A stretch of 64,000 nucleotides of DNA from an uncultured Collinsella sp. Its GTDB lineage: Bacteria; Actinomycetota; Coriobacteriia; Coriobacteriales; Coriobacteriaceae. The stretch's first letter is position 1, and each line of letters begins with the position of its first letter. Of this stretch, positions 52,717 through 60,818 are shown piece by piece. Position numbers and translations under genes: made by a program. The notes below the pieces were generated by a model, which searched no databases, was not told where the DNA came from, and worked only from the letters and a program-made list of their open reading frames with translations. The stretch lies in contig CAAERJ010000040.1 of NCBI GenBank assembly GCA_900758375.1, forward strand, positions 1 to 64,000, in the 5' to 3' direction.

Positions 52717-54570
52717 ATGCCGCTTTTCTCGCAACATACCGCCCGGTTCTCGCCGGACGTTCCCTTGGAGGGCACTAGCTCTCGCGAGCTGCTCAAGCGG
52801 TACCAGCCGCTCGAGACGCTTGCGACCGGCGGTTTTGGCTCCATCGAGATTTGCCGCGACACGCACCTGCGCCGTCGCGTGGCCATTAAGCGCATCCCCC
52901 TTATCAACGGCGCCGGCATGCCCGCCAGCGACATCATGGACGTGCTGCGCGAGGCGCATACCGCCGCCATGCTTCAACATCCCAATATCGTGCAGGTTAT
53001 CGACTTTACGCACGACACCGCCTATGCCTACCTGGTCATGGAGTATGTCGACGGCATGTCGTTGGCCGAGTTTTTGCATCGCGTGGACGGCCACTCGCTC
53101 ACCTTTGACGAGGCCGCGGCCATTGCCGACGCGCTGGGTCAGGCGCTCACCTTTGCCCATGCAAACGGCGTGCTTCATCTGGACATAAAGCCCGCCAACG
53201 TACTCATCGACCACTCGGGCAATGTAAAGCTCACCGACTTTGGCATGGCGCGACTGTCGTCCGCCGGTGGCTTTGGCGGCTCGCGCGGCGGCACCATCGG
53301 CTACATGCCGCCCGAGCAGCTCGATATCGAGACCGGCACGGTCGATGAGCGCGCCGATGTCTTTGCCCTCGCCTGTGTAATCTATGAGGGCCTGTGCCGC
53401 AGCGCTCCCTTTATGGCGGCCACGCCCGCCGACTCGCTCGACCGCATCATCGGCGGCGCCACCTATCCCAGCGAGCTGATACCACACTTTCCCCCGGGAG
53501 CCGAGGCCGCGCTCATGAGCGCGCTCTCCCCCATGCCGCAGGACCGCCCCAGCAGCGTCGAGACATTTTGCGACCAGCTCCTTGCCGGTCTGGGCAGCGT
53601 GCGCGAAGGCCGTCGCAGCCTGGAGCAAATGGTTGGCGAGCTTTCGGATGACGAGCAGGAGCTCGACGATATCGAGCCGTCGCACTACGAGGACGACGCC
53701 ATCGAGGTCGACCCCGCACTCGGCTGGGCGGGCACGCGCTGGAGCCATGCGCGCGACTACACCATGCGCGCTATCTCGGCGCTAACGTGCGGCACCTTTA
53801 GCTTTTTGCTGATGCAAACGGCCGGGGTCGCGGCGCTTCCCGGCCTGGTCATTGCGGCCATCGCGATCGGCGCGGCGGCTGGCCTGGCCCCCCAGATTGG
53901 CTCGGCCATCTCGGCTGTGGGCTTTTTGGTGCTCATGGCCAACGCCACCATGCAGGCACAGGGCATCCTGTCGATGCTGCCCGTCGCGGTGATCTTTGCC
54001 GCCGCCATGTCCGGTTGGTGGATCGCCTGGGGTCGCACCGAGGCTGCCGCGAGCGCCGCGCTCACCTGTGCACTCGCGCTTGGCTGTCTGACCGGCAATA
54101 CCTTCCTGGCAGCTGGGGTCGCCGCCGGCGTCGCGTCATTTTGGCTCGGCCCGGCAAGCGCCGCCGCGGCAACGGGCACGGGCGCGCTTTTTGCCCGTCT
54201 GGCCACGGTCGCGCTTTCAGCCGGAGGCGTGCTGGGGCTCGGTAACGTTGCCGCAGCGCTGGGAGACCCGCTCCTTTGGGCTGCCTTTGTGCTGGTCGCG
54301 GCAACTGCCGCGGCGTCATCTGCGCTGCTCAATGCCCATGCCAAGCGTGCCGATCAGGGCTCAAACCTTGCCGCAATCGCCGCCATCGCTGTCACCGGCA
54401 TCGGCTGCGCAGCGGCGTCCTGTCTTGCACACCATATGGAAATTGCCAGCCTTGCAGCCGCGGTCATCGCCAAGGCGGCGGTTGCGGGAATCCTATCCTC
54501 TATAATCGTTGGGATATGCCTATATTTGCTCGGATACCAAAGAACCTATACGGAGAGTGATCTTTCGTGA
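52717..54570 (+). CDS. Membrane Ser/Thr protein kinase with HLD in place of HRD
   Basis: 617 residues from the ATG at 52717 (GAGGG six bases upstream). The kinase domain covers about 28-295: Gly loop ATGGFGSIEI, Lys in VAIKRIPL, catalytic loop VLHLDIKPANVLI, DFG in LTDFGMARL and GTIGYMPPEQL. The Arg of HRD is replaced by Leu, so activation-loop phosphorylation is probably not required. About eight to ten membrane helices fill residues 350-605. The stop overlaps the FhaA gene start (GTGA), placing it at the head of the kinase/FHA/phosphatase operon. Confidence 0.88.
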   Translation: MPLFSQHTARFSPDVPLEGTSSRELLKRYQPLETLATGGFGSIEICRDTHLRRRVAIKRIPLINGAGMPASDIMDVLREAHTAAMLQHPNIVQVIDFTHDTAYAYLVMEYVDGMSLAEFLHRVDGHSLTFDEAAAIADALGQALTFAHANGVLHLDIKPANVLIDHSGNVKLTDFGMARLSSAGGFGGSRGGTIGYMPPEQLDIETGTVDERADVFALACVIYEGLCRSAPFMAATPADSLDRIIGGATYPSELIPHFPPGAEAALMSALSPMPQDRPSSVETFCDQLLAGLGSVREGRRSLEQMVGELSDDEQELDDIEPSHYEDDAIEVDPALGWAGTRWSHARDYTMRAISALTCGTFSFLLMQTAGVAALPGLVIAAIAIGAAAGLAPQIGSAISAVGFLVLMANATMQAQGILSMLPVAVIFAAAMSGWWIAWGRTEAAASAALTCALALGCLTGNTFLAAGVAAGVASFWLGPASAAAATGTGALFARLATVALSAGGVLGLGNVAAALGDPLLWAAFVLVAATAAASSALLNAHAKRADQGSNLAAIAAIAVTGIGCAAASCLAHHMEIASLAAAVIAKAAVAGILSSIIVGICLYLLGYQRTYTESDLS

Positions 54571-55580
54571 ACTTCCTGAACATCTTCGAGGACCACGTGG
54601 CCGGCATCTTCGGTGCCACCCGTGCCCCGTTCTCCTTTAAGAAGCTTGCTAAGCAGGCCGCTCGCGACATGGAGGATCAGACTCTGGTGATTAACGGCGT
54701 CAACACGGCGCCGGCACTCTATACCATCCTTATCGCCGCCGACGACGATCCCATGCTCGCCCCGTTCTACCCCGAGCTTTCGCGCGAGGTCCGCGAGTTT
54801 GTGAAGGCAAAGGCCGAAAAGCGCCGCTATGTCTTTGTCGGCGAGCCCCTCGTGCGCTTTATGATCGATCCGCAGCTGCGCGCCGGCAAGTTCTCGGTCT
54901 TTGCCGAGAACGTCGATGCCCCCACGCTCGGCCGCCTGTACGAAGAAGAGCGCGCCTATCAAAACGGCCTGGGCCAGAACAACTCCGCGGCAAGCCGTGC
55001 CGCCAGCGCCCCGCGCGCCGGCCAGCAGCAGTTTGCTGCCCCGCAGCAGCAGCGCCCCGCCGCCATGCCCCAGCAACAGCCGACGCCTCGCGCCGCCGCT
55101 CCCGACCCGCTTGCCGTGGCAGACCCCTTCGCGCCTAGCGTCCCCGACCCCGCCGCAGCACCCATCCCGGTGCCGCAGACCGTCTCGCGCGACGCGCTTG
55201 CCGGCATGGGCGGAGCCGCCGCGACCGGTGCCGCCGTGGGCCTAGGCGCCGCAGCCGGCATCGCCTCCAACATGGCGAGCACTCGCGCCCCGCAGCGCCC
55301 GCTCGCCCAGCTCGTCGACGTCGTGAGCGGCGAGAGCCATAGCATCACCTCCGCACAGGTGACCATCGGTCGCGAGCGCTCAGTTTCCGACATTGCCCTG
55401 CGCGACCCCAACGTGTCGCGCCGCCACGCCCAGCTCACCTTTACGGGCTCGGATTGGTCGATCGAGGACCTCAATTCCACCAACGGCACGCTCGTCAACA
55501 ACCGCCGCATTACGCGCTGCCCACTGCGCAACGGCGATCTGCTGACGTTTGGCCTGAGTACCTTTGAATTTAGGGGATAG
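54567..55580 (+). CDS. fhaA: FHA-domain protein, FhaA-like (DUF3662 + FHA)
   Basis: 337 residues, starting at a GTG that overlaps the kinase stop. Residues 1-125 match the DUF3662 domain at the N-terminus of actinobacterial FhaA (MNFLNIFEDHVAGIFGATRA...SREVREFVKAKAEKR). An Ala/Pro/Gln-rich linker (about 140-245) leads to a C-terminal FHA domain (TIGRERSVSDIALRDPNVSR, SIEDLNSTNGTLVNNR). In mycobacteria FhaA binds the phosphorylated pseudokinase MviN and modulates peptidoglycan synthesis; a similar role is likely here. Confidence 0.9.
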   Translation: MNFLNIFEDHVAGIFGATRAPFSFKKLAKQAARDMEDQTLVINGVNTAPALYTILIAADDDPMLAPFYPELSREVREFVKAKAEKRRYVFVGEPLVRFMIDPQLRAGKFSVFAENVDAPTLGRLYEEERAYQNGLGQNNSAASRAASAPRAGQQQFAAPQQQRPAAMPQQQPTPRAAAPDPLAVADPFAPSVPDPAAAPIPVPQTVSRDALAGMGGAAATGAAVGLGAAAGIASNMASTRAPQRPLAQLVDVVSGESHSITSAQVTIGRERSVSDIALRDPNVSRRHAQLTFTGSDWSIEDLNSTNGTLVNNRRITRCPLRNGDLLTFGLSTFEFRG

Positions 55581-55586
55581 TCGCTT

Positions 55587-56003
55587 ATGAACATCGATAT
55601 CGTCCTTTTTGCAGGCCGCATCGTCTTGGTCGCCCTGCTCTATATCTTCCTGTTCGCCGTCATGAAGACCGGCGTGGGACTTGTGCGCGGGCAGCGCCGC
55701 GACTCGGCTATCTGGACGATTGATGTGGACAAGGGTCCGCGCGGTATCCGCGGCATCCACGTAGACATGCTCGGCCCCGTCATCGTCGGTCGCTCGCCAT
55801 CTTCGGACATCTGCATCAACGAACCGTTCGTCTCGGCCTCGCATGCGCGCTTTTCGCTGCAGGGCCCGGCGCTCATCATCGAGGACCTCAACTCGCTTAA
55901 CGGCACGCTCGTCAACGGCCGCCAGCTCGTGGAGCCCGCGACGCTGCGTGAGGGCGACGAAGTCCAGATTGGCGACGTGGTCATGAAGGTGAACCGTCGA
56001 TGA
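55587..56003 (+). CDS. fhaB: FHA-domain membrane protein, FhaB/FipA-like
   Basis: 138 residues. An N-terminal membrane helix (IVLFAGRIVLVALLYIFLFA) and short linker precede a complete FHA domain (VGRSPSSDICINEPFVSASH, IIEDLNSLNGTLVNGR). This is the FhaB/FipA architecture found between fhaA and the PP2C gene in high-GC Gram-positives; it tethers phosphothreonine recognition to the division or growth machinery. Overlaps the phosphatase start by 4 bases. Confidence 0.9.
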   Translation: MNIDIVLFAGRIVLVALLYIFLFAVMKTGVGLVRGQRRDSAIWTIDVDKGPRGIRGIHVDMLGPVIVGRSPSSDICINEPFVSASHARFSLQGPALIIEDLNSLNGTLVNGRQLVEPATLREGDEVQIGDVVMKVNRR

Positions 56004-57799
56004 TCGACGAGGAGAACAAGTCCGCAACTATGACCGAGGCACCGGCCGCCGCCACAGCTGCGCCGGCCCACGCCGCTCCGGCGGGCTCCGCACCCGTGGA
56101 GCCCGAGGACACCGTGTTCTCCCTGCCTCTTTCGCATGTAACGCATGATATTTCGGATCTCGCCGATAACGAGGACGAAGAGGATGCCGTAGCGGCGCCC
56201 ATCGGCGCACATGCTGCGGAACAGCCCACAGCGCCCGAAACAACCCCAGCGCCGGCTCACTTTGCAGAGCCCGTCGCCGCGGCAATCAACGAGAGCGCTG
56301 CGGTGTTTGCGGCACCCGAGCCCGCCGCGCCGGCGTTTCCCATAGCCCCGGCATCCGAGGTTGCGCCCGCGTCTACGCCGGCGCCCGAGCCTATAGACGT
56401 CAGCCCGCAAGACGACGAGTCGACCGCCCGCGTGTCCGAGGAGCCCGACTCCCCGGACACCGACAATTCCGAATCAAACGCCGAGACCGACACCGTCTCT
56501 CCCGGTGACACAGCCGAGATCGACGTTGCCGCCGTTGAGGCCAAGCTCAAAGACCCCGGCTCGACCATGAGCTTTGAGCCCCTGACCGAGGAGCGCATCG
56601 AGACCGACTCGACCTATGATGCCGGCACCACCACGCAACTCATGTGGGGCGCCCGCTCCGACGTTGGCTGTGTGCGCCCGCACAATGAGGATTCCTACCT
56701 GGTGCAGTCGCCGCTCTTTTGCGTATGCGACGGCATGGGTGGTCACGCTGCCGGCGAGGTAGCCTCTTCCATCGCCGTCGAGACTATTGCCAAGACGGCC
56801 CCACAGTCCGCCGACGCAGCACGCCTGGCCGCAGCCGTCGAGGCAGCCAACGCCGCCGTAATCGAGGCGGCCCTGAACGGCCTGGGCAAGCCCGGCATGG
56901 GCTGCACAGCCACCTGCGCCTACATCGAAAACGACACGCTCGCCATCGCCCACGTGGGCGACTCTCGCGCCTACCTGCTCCACGAGGGCACGCTCATCCG
57001 CGTGACCCGCGACCACTCCTACGTGGAGGAGCTCGTGGACGCTGGCGAGATCACGGCAGACGAGGCTCGCGTCCACCCCAACCGTTCGGTCATCACCCGC
57101 GCACTGGGCTCGGACCCCGCCATGTATGCCGACCACTTCACTCTGCATATCGAGGAAGGCGACCGCCTGATCCTGTGCTCCGACGGCCTTTCGAGCATGA
57201 TTCCCGATAGCGATATCGAGAACATCGCCATGCAGTCCTCAACCGCGCAAATCTGCGTCGACAACCTAGTGGACGCGGCGCTTGCTGCCGGCGGCCACGA
57301 CAACGTGACCGTAGTAGTCGTTGACCTGGTTGACGATGGCGTTATGCGCGAGGCGCAGCGCGTGCGTCGCCGCAACATTACTATCGCCGCCATTCTGGCC
57401 CTCGTCTTTGTGCTGGCAGCTGGCATCTGGGCCTACACGGGTGTCACCGGCTCGTACTACCTGGGTACCTACCAGGGCAATGTCGCCGTCTGGCGCGGCC
57501 TGCCCGGCAAGCCGCTCGGACTCAAGCTCCACTGGCTCGAAAGCGAAACCAGCATCAAGCTATCCGACCTGCCCGAAGACACGCAAAACCGCCTCAAGGC
57601 GGGCATTCCGCAAACAAGTGTCGACGATGCGCAGGACACGATATCCAAGTACCGCCACCAGATCGACGAGGAGCAGACCCGCCAGGTGATCGACGCGCAA
57701 ACGATTCGCGACAACACCAATCAGGGATCGACCTCCGAATCAGATTCCGAGAAAACCGCCGAACAGTCCGCCGAGGCCGAAGCCTCCGATAAGAATTAG
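56000..57799 (+). CDS. pstP: PP2C-family Ser/Thr phosphatase (PstP-like)
   Basis: 599 residues. An acidic Ala/Pro/Glu-rich region of about 210 residues is unusual; PstP normally begins with the catalytic domain. The PP2C domain (about 212-450) has the metal Asp residues in DVGCVRPHNEDSYL, CVCDGMGGHAAGE, IAHVGDSRAYLL, ILCSDGLSSMI and GGHDNVTVVVVD. A membrane helix (ITIAAILALVFVLAAGIWAY, about 452-475) and an extracytoplasmic tail follow. It should remove phosphate from proteins phosphorylated by the kinases in this operon. Ends 16 bases before the RodA-PBP gene. Confidence 0.93.
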   Translation: MIDEENKSATMTEAPAAATAAPAHAAPAGSAPVEPEDTVFSLPLSHVTHDISDLADNEDEEDAVAAPIGAHAAEQPTAPETTPAPAHFAEPVAAAINESAAVFAAPEPAAPAFPIAPASEVAPASTPAPEPIDVSPQDDESTARVSEEPDSPDTDNSESNAETDTVSPGDTAEIDVAAVEAKLKDPGSTMSFEPLTEERIETDSTYDAGTTTQLMWGARSDVGCVRPHNEDSYLVQSPLFCVCDGMGGHAAGEVASSIAVETIAKTAPQSADAARLAAAVEAANAAVIEAALNGLGKPGMGCTATCAYIENDTLAIAHVGDSRAYLLHEGTLIRVTRDHSYVEELVDAGEITADEARVHPNRSVITRALGSDPAMYADHFTLHIEEGDRLILCSDGLSSMIPDSDIENIAMQSSTAQICVDNLVDAALAAGGHDNVTVVVVDLVDDGVMREAQRVRRRNITIAAILALVFVLAAGIWAYTGVTGSYYLGTYQGNVAVWRGLPGKPLGLKLHWLESETSIKLSDLPEDTQNRLKAGIPQTSVDDAQDTISKYRHQIDEEQTRQVIDAQTIRDNTNQGSTSESDSEKTAEQSAEAEASDKN

Positions 57800-57815
57800 A
57801 AAGGGAGTGCCGTTT

Positions 57816-60686
57816 ATGAGTCGCCGCAACACCGAGCTGCTCTTGCTCATCGCCTCGGCGTTCCCCGTCATCCTGCTGTATGCGATGTACGTCCTCACCG
57901 CGGGCGCTGCCATCTCCTTTGAGACGCTCGCCGTACCGATCGGCCTCTTTGCCGCCTTTGCCGCGGCCCACATTGCCGTGCGCATCTTGGCGCCCGGTGC
58001 CGACCCCGCCATCCTGCCCATCGTATTTATACTTTCGGGCATCGGCATCACGTTCGTGACGCGTCTCGCCCCCGCTCTCGCCATCTCACAGCTCATCATC
58101 CTGTTTGTCTCGGTGGCCCTGATGGTGGGGACGCTCGCATTGGTTAAGAACCTCGACGTGGTCATGCGCTACAAGTACACCTTTGGCATCATCGGCATCA
58201 TCCTGCTGATGCTGCCCATCTTTATCGGCACCACGATCTCGGGCTCCAAGCTGTGGATTCGCATCGCGGGCTTTACCATCCAGCCCGGCGAGTTCGCCAA
58301 GGTCTTTATCGTCCTGTTCCTGGCCGGCTACCTGGCCGAGAACCGCGAGCTGCTCTCCATCTCCAACCGCAAGATTCTGGGCTTTAAGATCCCTCGCCTG
58401 CGACTGCTGCTGCCGCTGTTTGCCGTGTGGGGTGTGTGCCTGCTCGTCGTCGTCTTCGAACGCGACCTGGGTTCGGCCGTGCTGTTCTACACCATCTTCT
58501 TGCTGATGCTCTACGTTGCCACGGGGCGCTTTTCGTATGTCGTTATCGGCCTTGCGCTCTTAGCTGTTGGAGCCGTGGGCGCCTACAAGTTCCTGTCTCA
58601 CGTTCAGGTGCGTTTCCAGGTTTGGCTCGATCCGTTTAAGGACGCCCAGGGCCAGGGCTACCAGATCGTCCAGTCGCTCTTCTCGCTTGCCGATGGCGGT
58701 CTGGTCGGTGTTGGCATCGGCAACGGCATGGCCAACAACATCCCTGTCGTCGAGTCCGACTTTATCTTCTCGGCTATCGGCGAGGAGATGGGCCTTTTGG
58801 GCGGCGGCGCCGTGCTCATCCTGTTTATGCTCTTTGCCGTGCGTGGCCTGACCACAGCTGCCCGCGCAAAGTCCGACCTTGCCGCCTTTAGCGCCACCGG
58901 TCTTACGGCAGCCATCAGCTTCCAGGCCTTCTTGATCGTTGGCGGCGTTACCCGCCTGATCCCGCTGACCGGCGTCACCCTGCCCTTTATGAGCCAGGGC
59001 GGCTCCTCGCTGCTGGCGAGCTTTATCATCGTCGCGCTCCTGCTGCGCGCCGGTGACGAGGCGACCGGACGCGAGGCCGAGCTCACCGGCACCGGCACCA
59101 TGGCCGCCATCACCGATGATCAGGTCGCATCTGCCGCCGCCCCGACGGGCACGCGCTTTGCCACCTCGTCTTCCTACGGCAGCGGCAGCCATTCCGTCGG
59201 CTCGCGCATGCGCCGTCGCCTGCTCGACACGCCTGAATCCGGTGTGCTCGGTCGCGTGGCGCTCGCCAACCGTCTAACCCGTGCGGTGCTCGCCTTTACG
59301 GCGCTGTTCGCCATCCTTATCGGCAACCTCACCTATGTCCAGGTCATTAAGGCCAAGGACTATCAGGACATGCCGACCAACAACCACACCATCGCCCGCT
59401 CCAAGTACATCCAGCGCGGCTCCATCATCACGTCCGACGGCGTGACGCTGGCCGAGTCGCTGCAGCAGGAGGACGGCACCTACGTACGCTCCTACCCCAA
59501 CGGTAACCTGGCAGCGCACGTGGTTGGCTACGTGAGCCAGCAGTATGGCACCACCGCCATCGAGAGCGTCATGAACGACACGCTCACCGGTTCTAAGGAC
59601 TACTCTAGCTGGAACAACGCCATCGCGTCGCTCGCGGGCCAGACCCAGCCGGGCAACACCGCCAAGCTCACCATCGACTCGCGTATCCAGACGGCGGCCG
59701 AGCAGGCACTCAAGGGCTTTAAGGGCGCTGTAGTGGTCATCGACCCGCGTACCGGCGCGGTGCTCGCATGTGCCAGCTCGCCCACCTACGACAACACCAA
59801 CATCGATGCCCTGCTGCAGACGGGCGGCGGCGAGGACGGCTCCATGTACAATCGCGCCATGGACGCGCTGTACACGCCGGGCTCCACGTTTAAGGTCGTT
59901 ACGCTTTCCGCGGCACTCGAGACCGGTACCGCCAGCCTTACCAGCACCTACCAGGCGCCCGGCTCCATGGACATCGGCAACGCACCGGTCACCAACTATG
60001 CCAACGAGAGCTACGGCACCATCAGCCTACAGCAGGCCTTTGCCGTGTCCTCCAACGTCGTCTTCGGCCAGGTGGCAAACGAAGTTGGCGCAAACACGCT
60101 CGTGCAGTTTGCCAACGCCTTTGGCTACGGCCAAAAGCTCGGCCAGGACCTGACCTCCGCGGCCTCCATCATGGCCGACCCCTCGCTCATGACCGAGTGG
60201 GAGACCGCCTGGGCCGGCGCCGGCCAGCCTGTCGGCATGGACCACACGCCCGGCCCGCAGACCACCGTCATGCAAAACGCCGTGATTGCCGCCGCCATCG
60301 CTAACAGCGGCGTGGTCATGGACCCGTACTTTGTAGCCCAGGTACTCGCCCCGGACGGAACCGTGGTCAAGACCACGCAGTCCCGCTCGCTGGGTCAGGC
60401 CGTCAGCTCCGCCACGGCCGACCAGGTCAAGCAGGCCATGCTTGCCGTCGTCCAGTCCGGCACCGGCACCGATGCCCAAATCCCCGGCGTCAAAGTCGCC
60501 GGCAAGACCGGCTCGGCCGAGACCGGCGGCACCAACGTCAACTCGATGTTCGTTGGCTTTGCACCTTACGATTCACCCACGGTCGCCATCTCGGTGGCCT
60601 TGGAGGATTTCGACAAGCATGACGTCAAGGCCGCTAAGATCGCCGGTATCGTCCTGACCGCGGCGCTTGCCGCACAGGGAGCGTGA
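57816..60686 (+). CDS. RodA/FtsW-type glycosyltransferase fused to a class B penicillin-binding protein
   Basis: 956 residues from the ATG at 57816 (AAAGGGAG upstream). Residues 1 to about 410 are a SEDS polymerase with about ten helices and its motifs (TISGSKLWIRIAGFTIQPGE, VVFERDLGSAVLFYTIF, TGVTLPFMSQGGSSLLASF). After a cytosolic linker, another helix (about 485-510) starts a PBP. The PBP has a dimerisation part and transpeptidase motifs S-T-F-K (about 690), S-S-N (about 745) and K-T-G-S (about 897). Glycan polymerisation and crosslinking are thus joined in one chain. In mycobacteria rodA and pbpA are separate adjacent genes at this place. A one-chain fusion is supported by the absence of any stop. 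Confidence 0.92.
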   Translation: MSRRNTELLLLIASAFPVILLYAMYVLTAGAAISFETLAVPIGLFAAFAAAHIAVRILAPGADPAILPIVFILSGIGITFVTRLAPALAISQLIILFVSVALMVGTLALVKNLDVVMRYKYTFGIIGIILLMLPIFIGTTISGSKLWIRIAGFTIQPGEFAKVFIVLFLAGYLAENRELLSISNRKILGFKIPRLRLLLPLFAVWGVCLLVVVFERDLGSAVLFYTIFLLMLYVATGRFSYVVIGLALLAVGAVGAYKFLSHVQVRFQVWLDPFKDAQGQGYQIVQSLFSLADGGLVGVGIGNGMANNIPVVESDFIFSAIGEEMGLLGGGAVLILFMLFAVRGLTTAARAKSDLAAFSATGLTAAISFQAFLIVGGVTRLIPLTGVTLPFMSQGGSSLLASFIIVALLLRAGDEATGREAELTGTGTMAAITDDQVASAAAPTGTRFATSSSYGSGSHSVGSRMRRRLLDTPESGVLGRVALANRLTRAVLAFTALFAILIGNLTYVQVIKAKDYQDMPTNNHTIARSKYIQRGSIITSDGVTLAESLQQEDGTYVRSYPNGNLAAHVVGYVSQQYGTTAIESVMNDTLTGSKDYSSWNNAIASLAGQTQPGNTAKLTIDSRIQTAAEQALKGFKGAVVVIDPRTGAVLACASSPTYDNTNIDALLQTGGGEDGSMYNRAMDALYTPGSTFKVVTLSAALETGTASLTSTYQAPGSMDIGNAPVTNYANESYGTISLQQAFAVSSNVVFGQVANEVGANTLVQFANAFGYGQKLGQDLTSAASIMADPSLMTEWETAWAGAGQPVGMDHTPGPQTTVMQNAVIAAAIANSGVVMDPYFVAQVLAPDGTVVKTTQSRSLGQAVSSATADQVKQAMLAVVQSGTGTDAQIPGVKVAGKTGSAETGGTNVNSMFVGFAPYDSPTVAISVALEDFDKHDVKAAKIAGIVLTAALAAQGA

Positions 60687-60818
60687 TGCCCATGATCGAA
60701 TCGGACACCCGAGGCGCGCCGCAGCCGAAGAGTTAGCGGCAACGCGCCACACGGCCCCAGCGGCCACATCATAGGTACTACACACATCGTTGAGCGAATA
60801 GTTATGTTAGGAGCAGGA

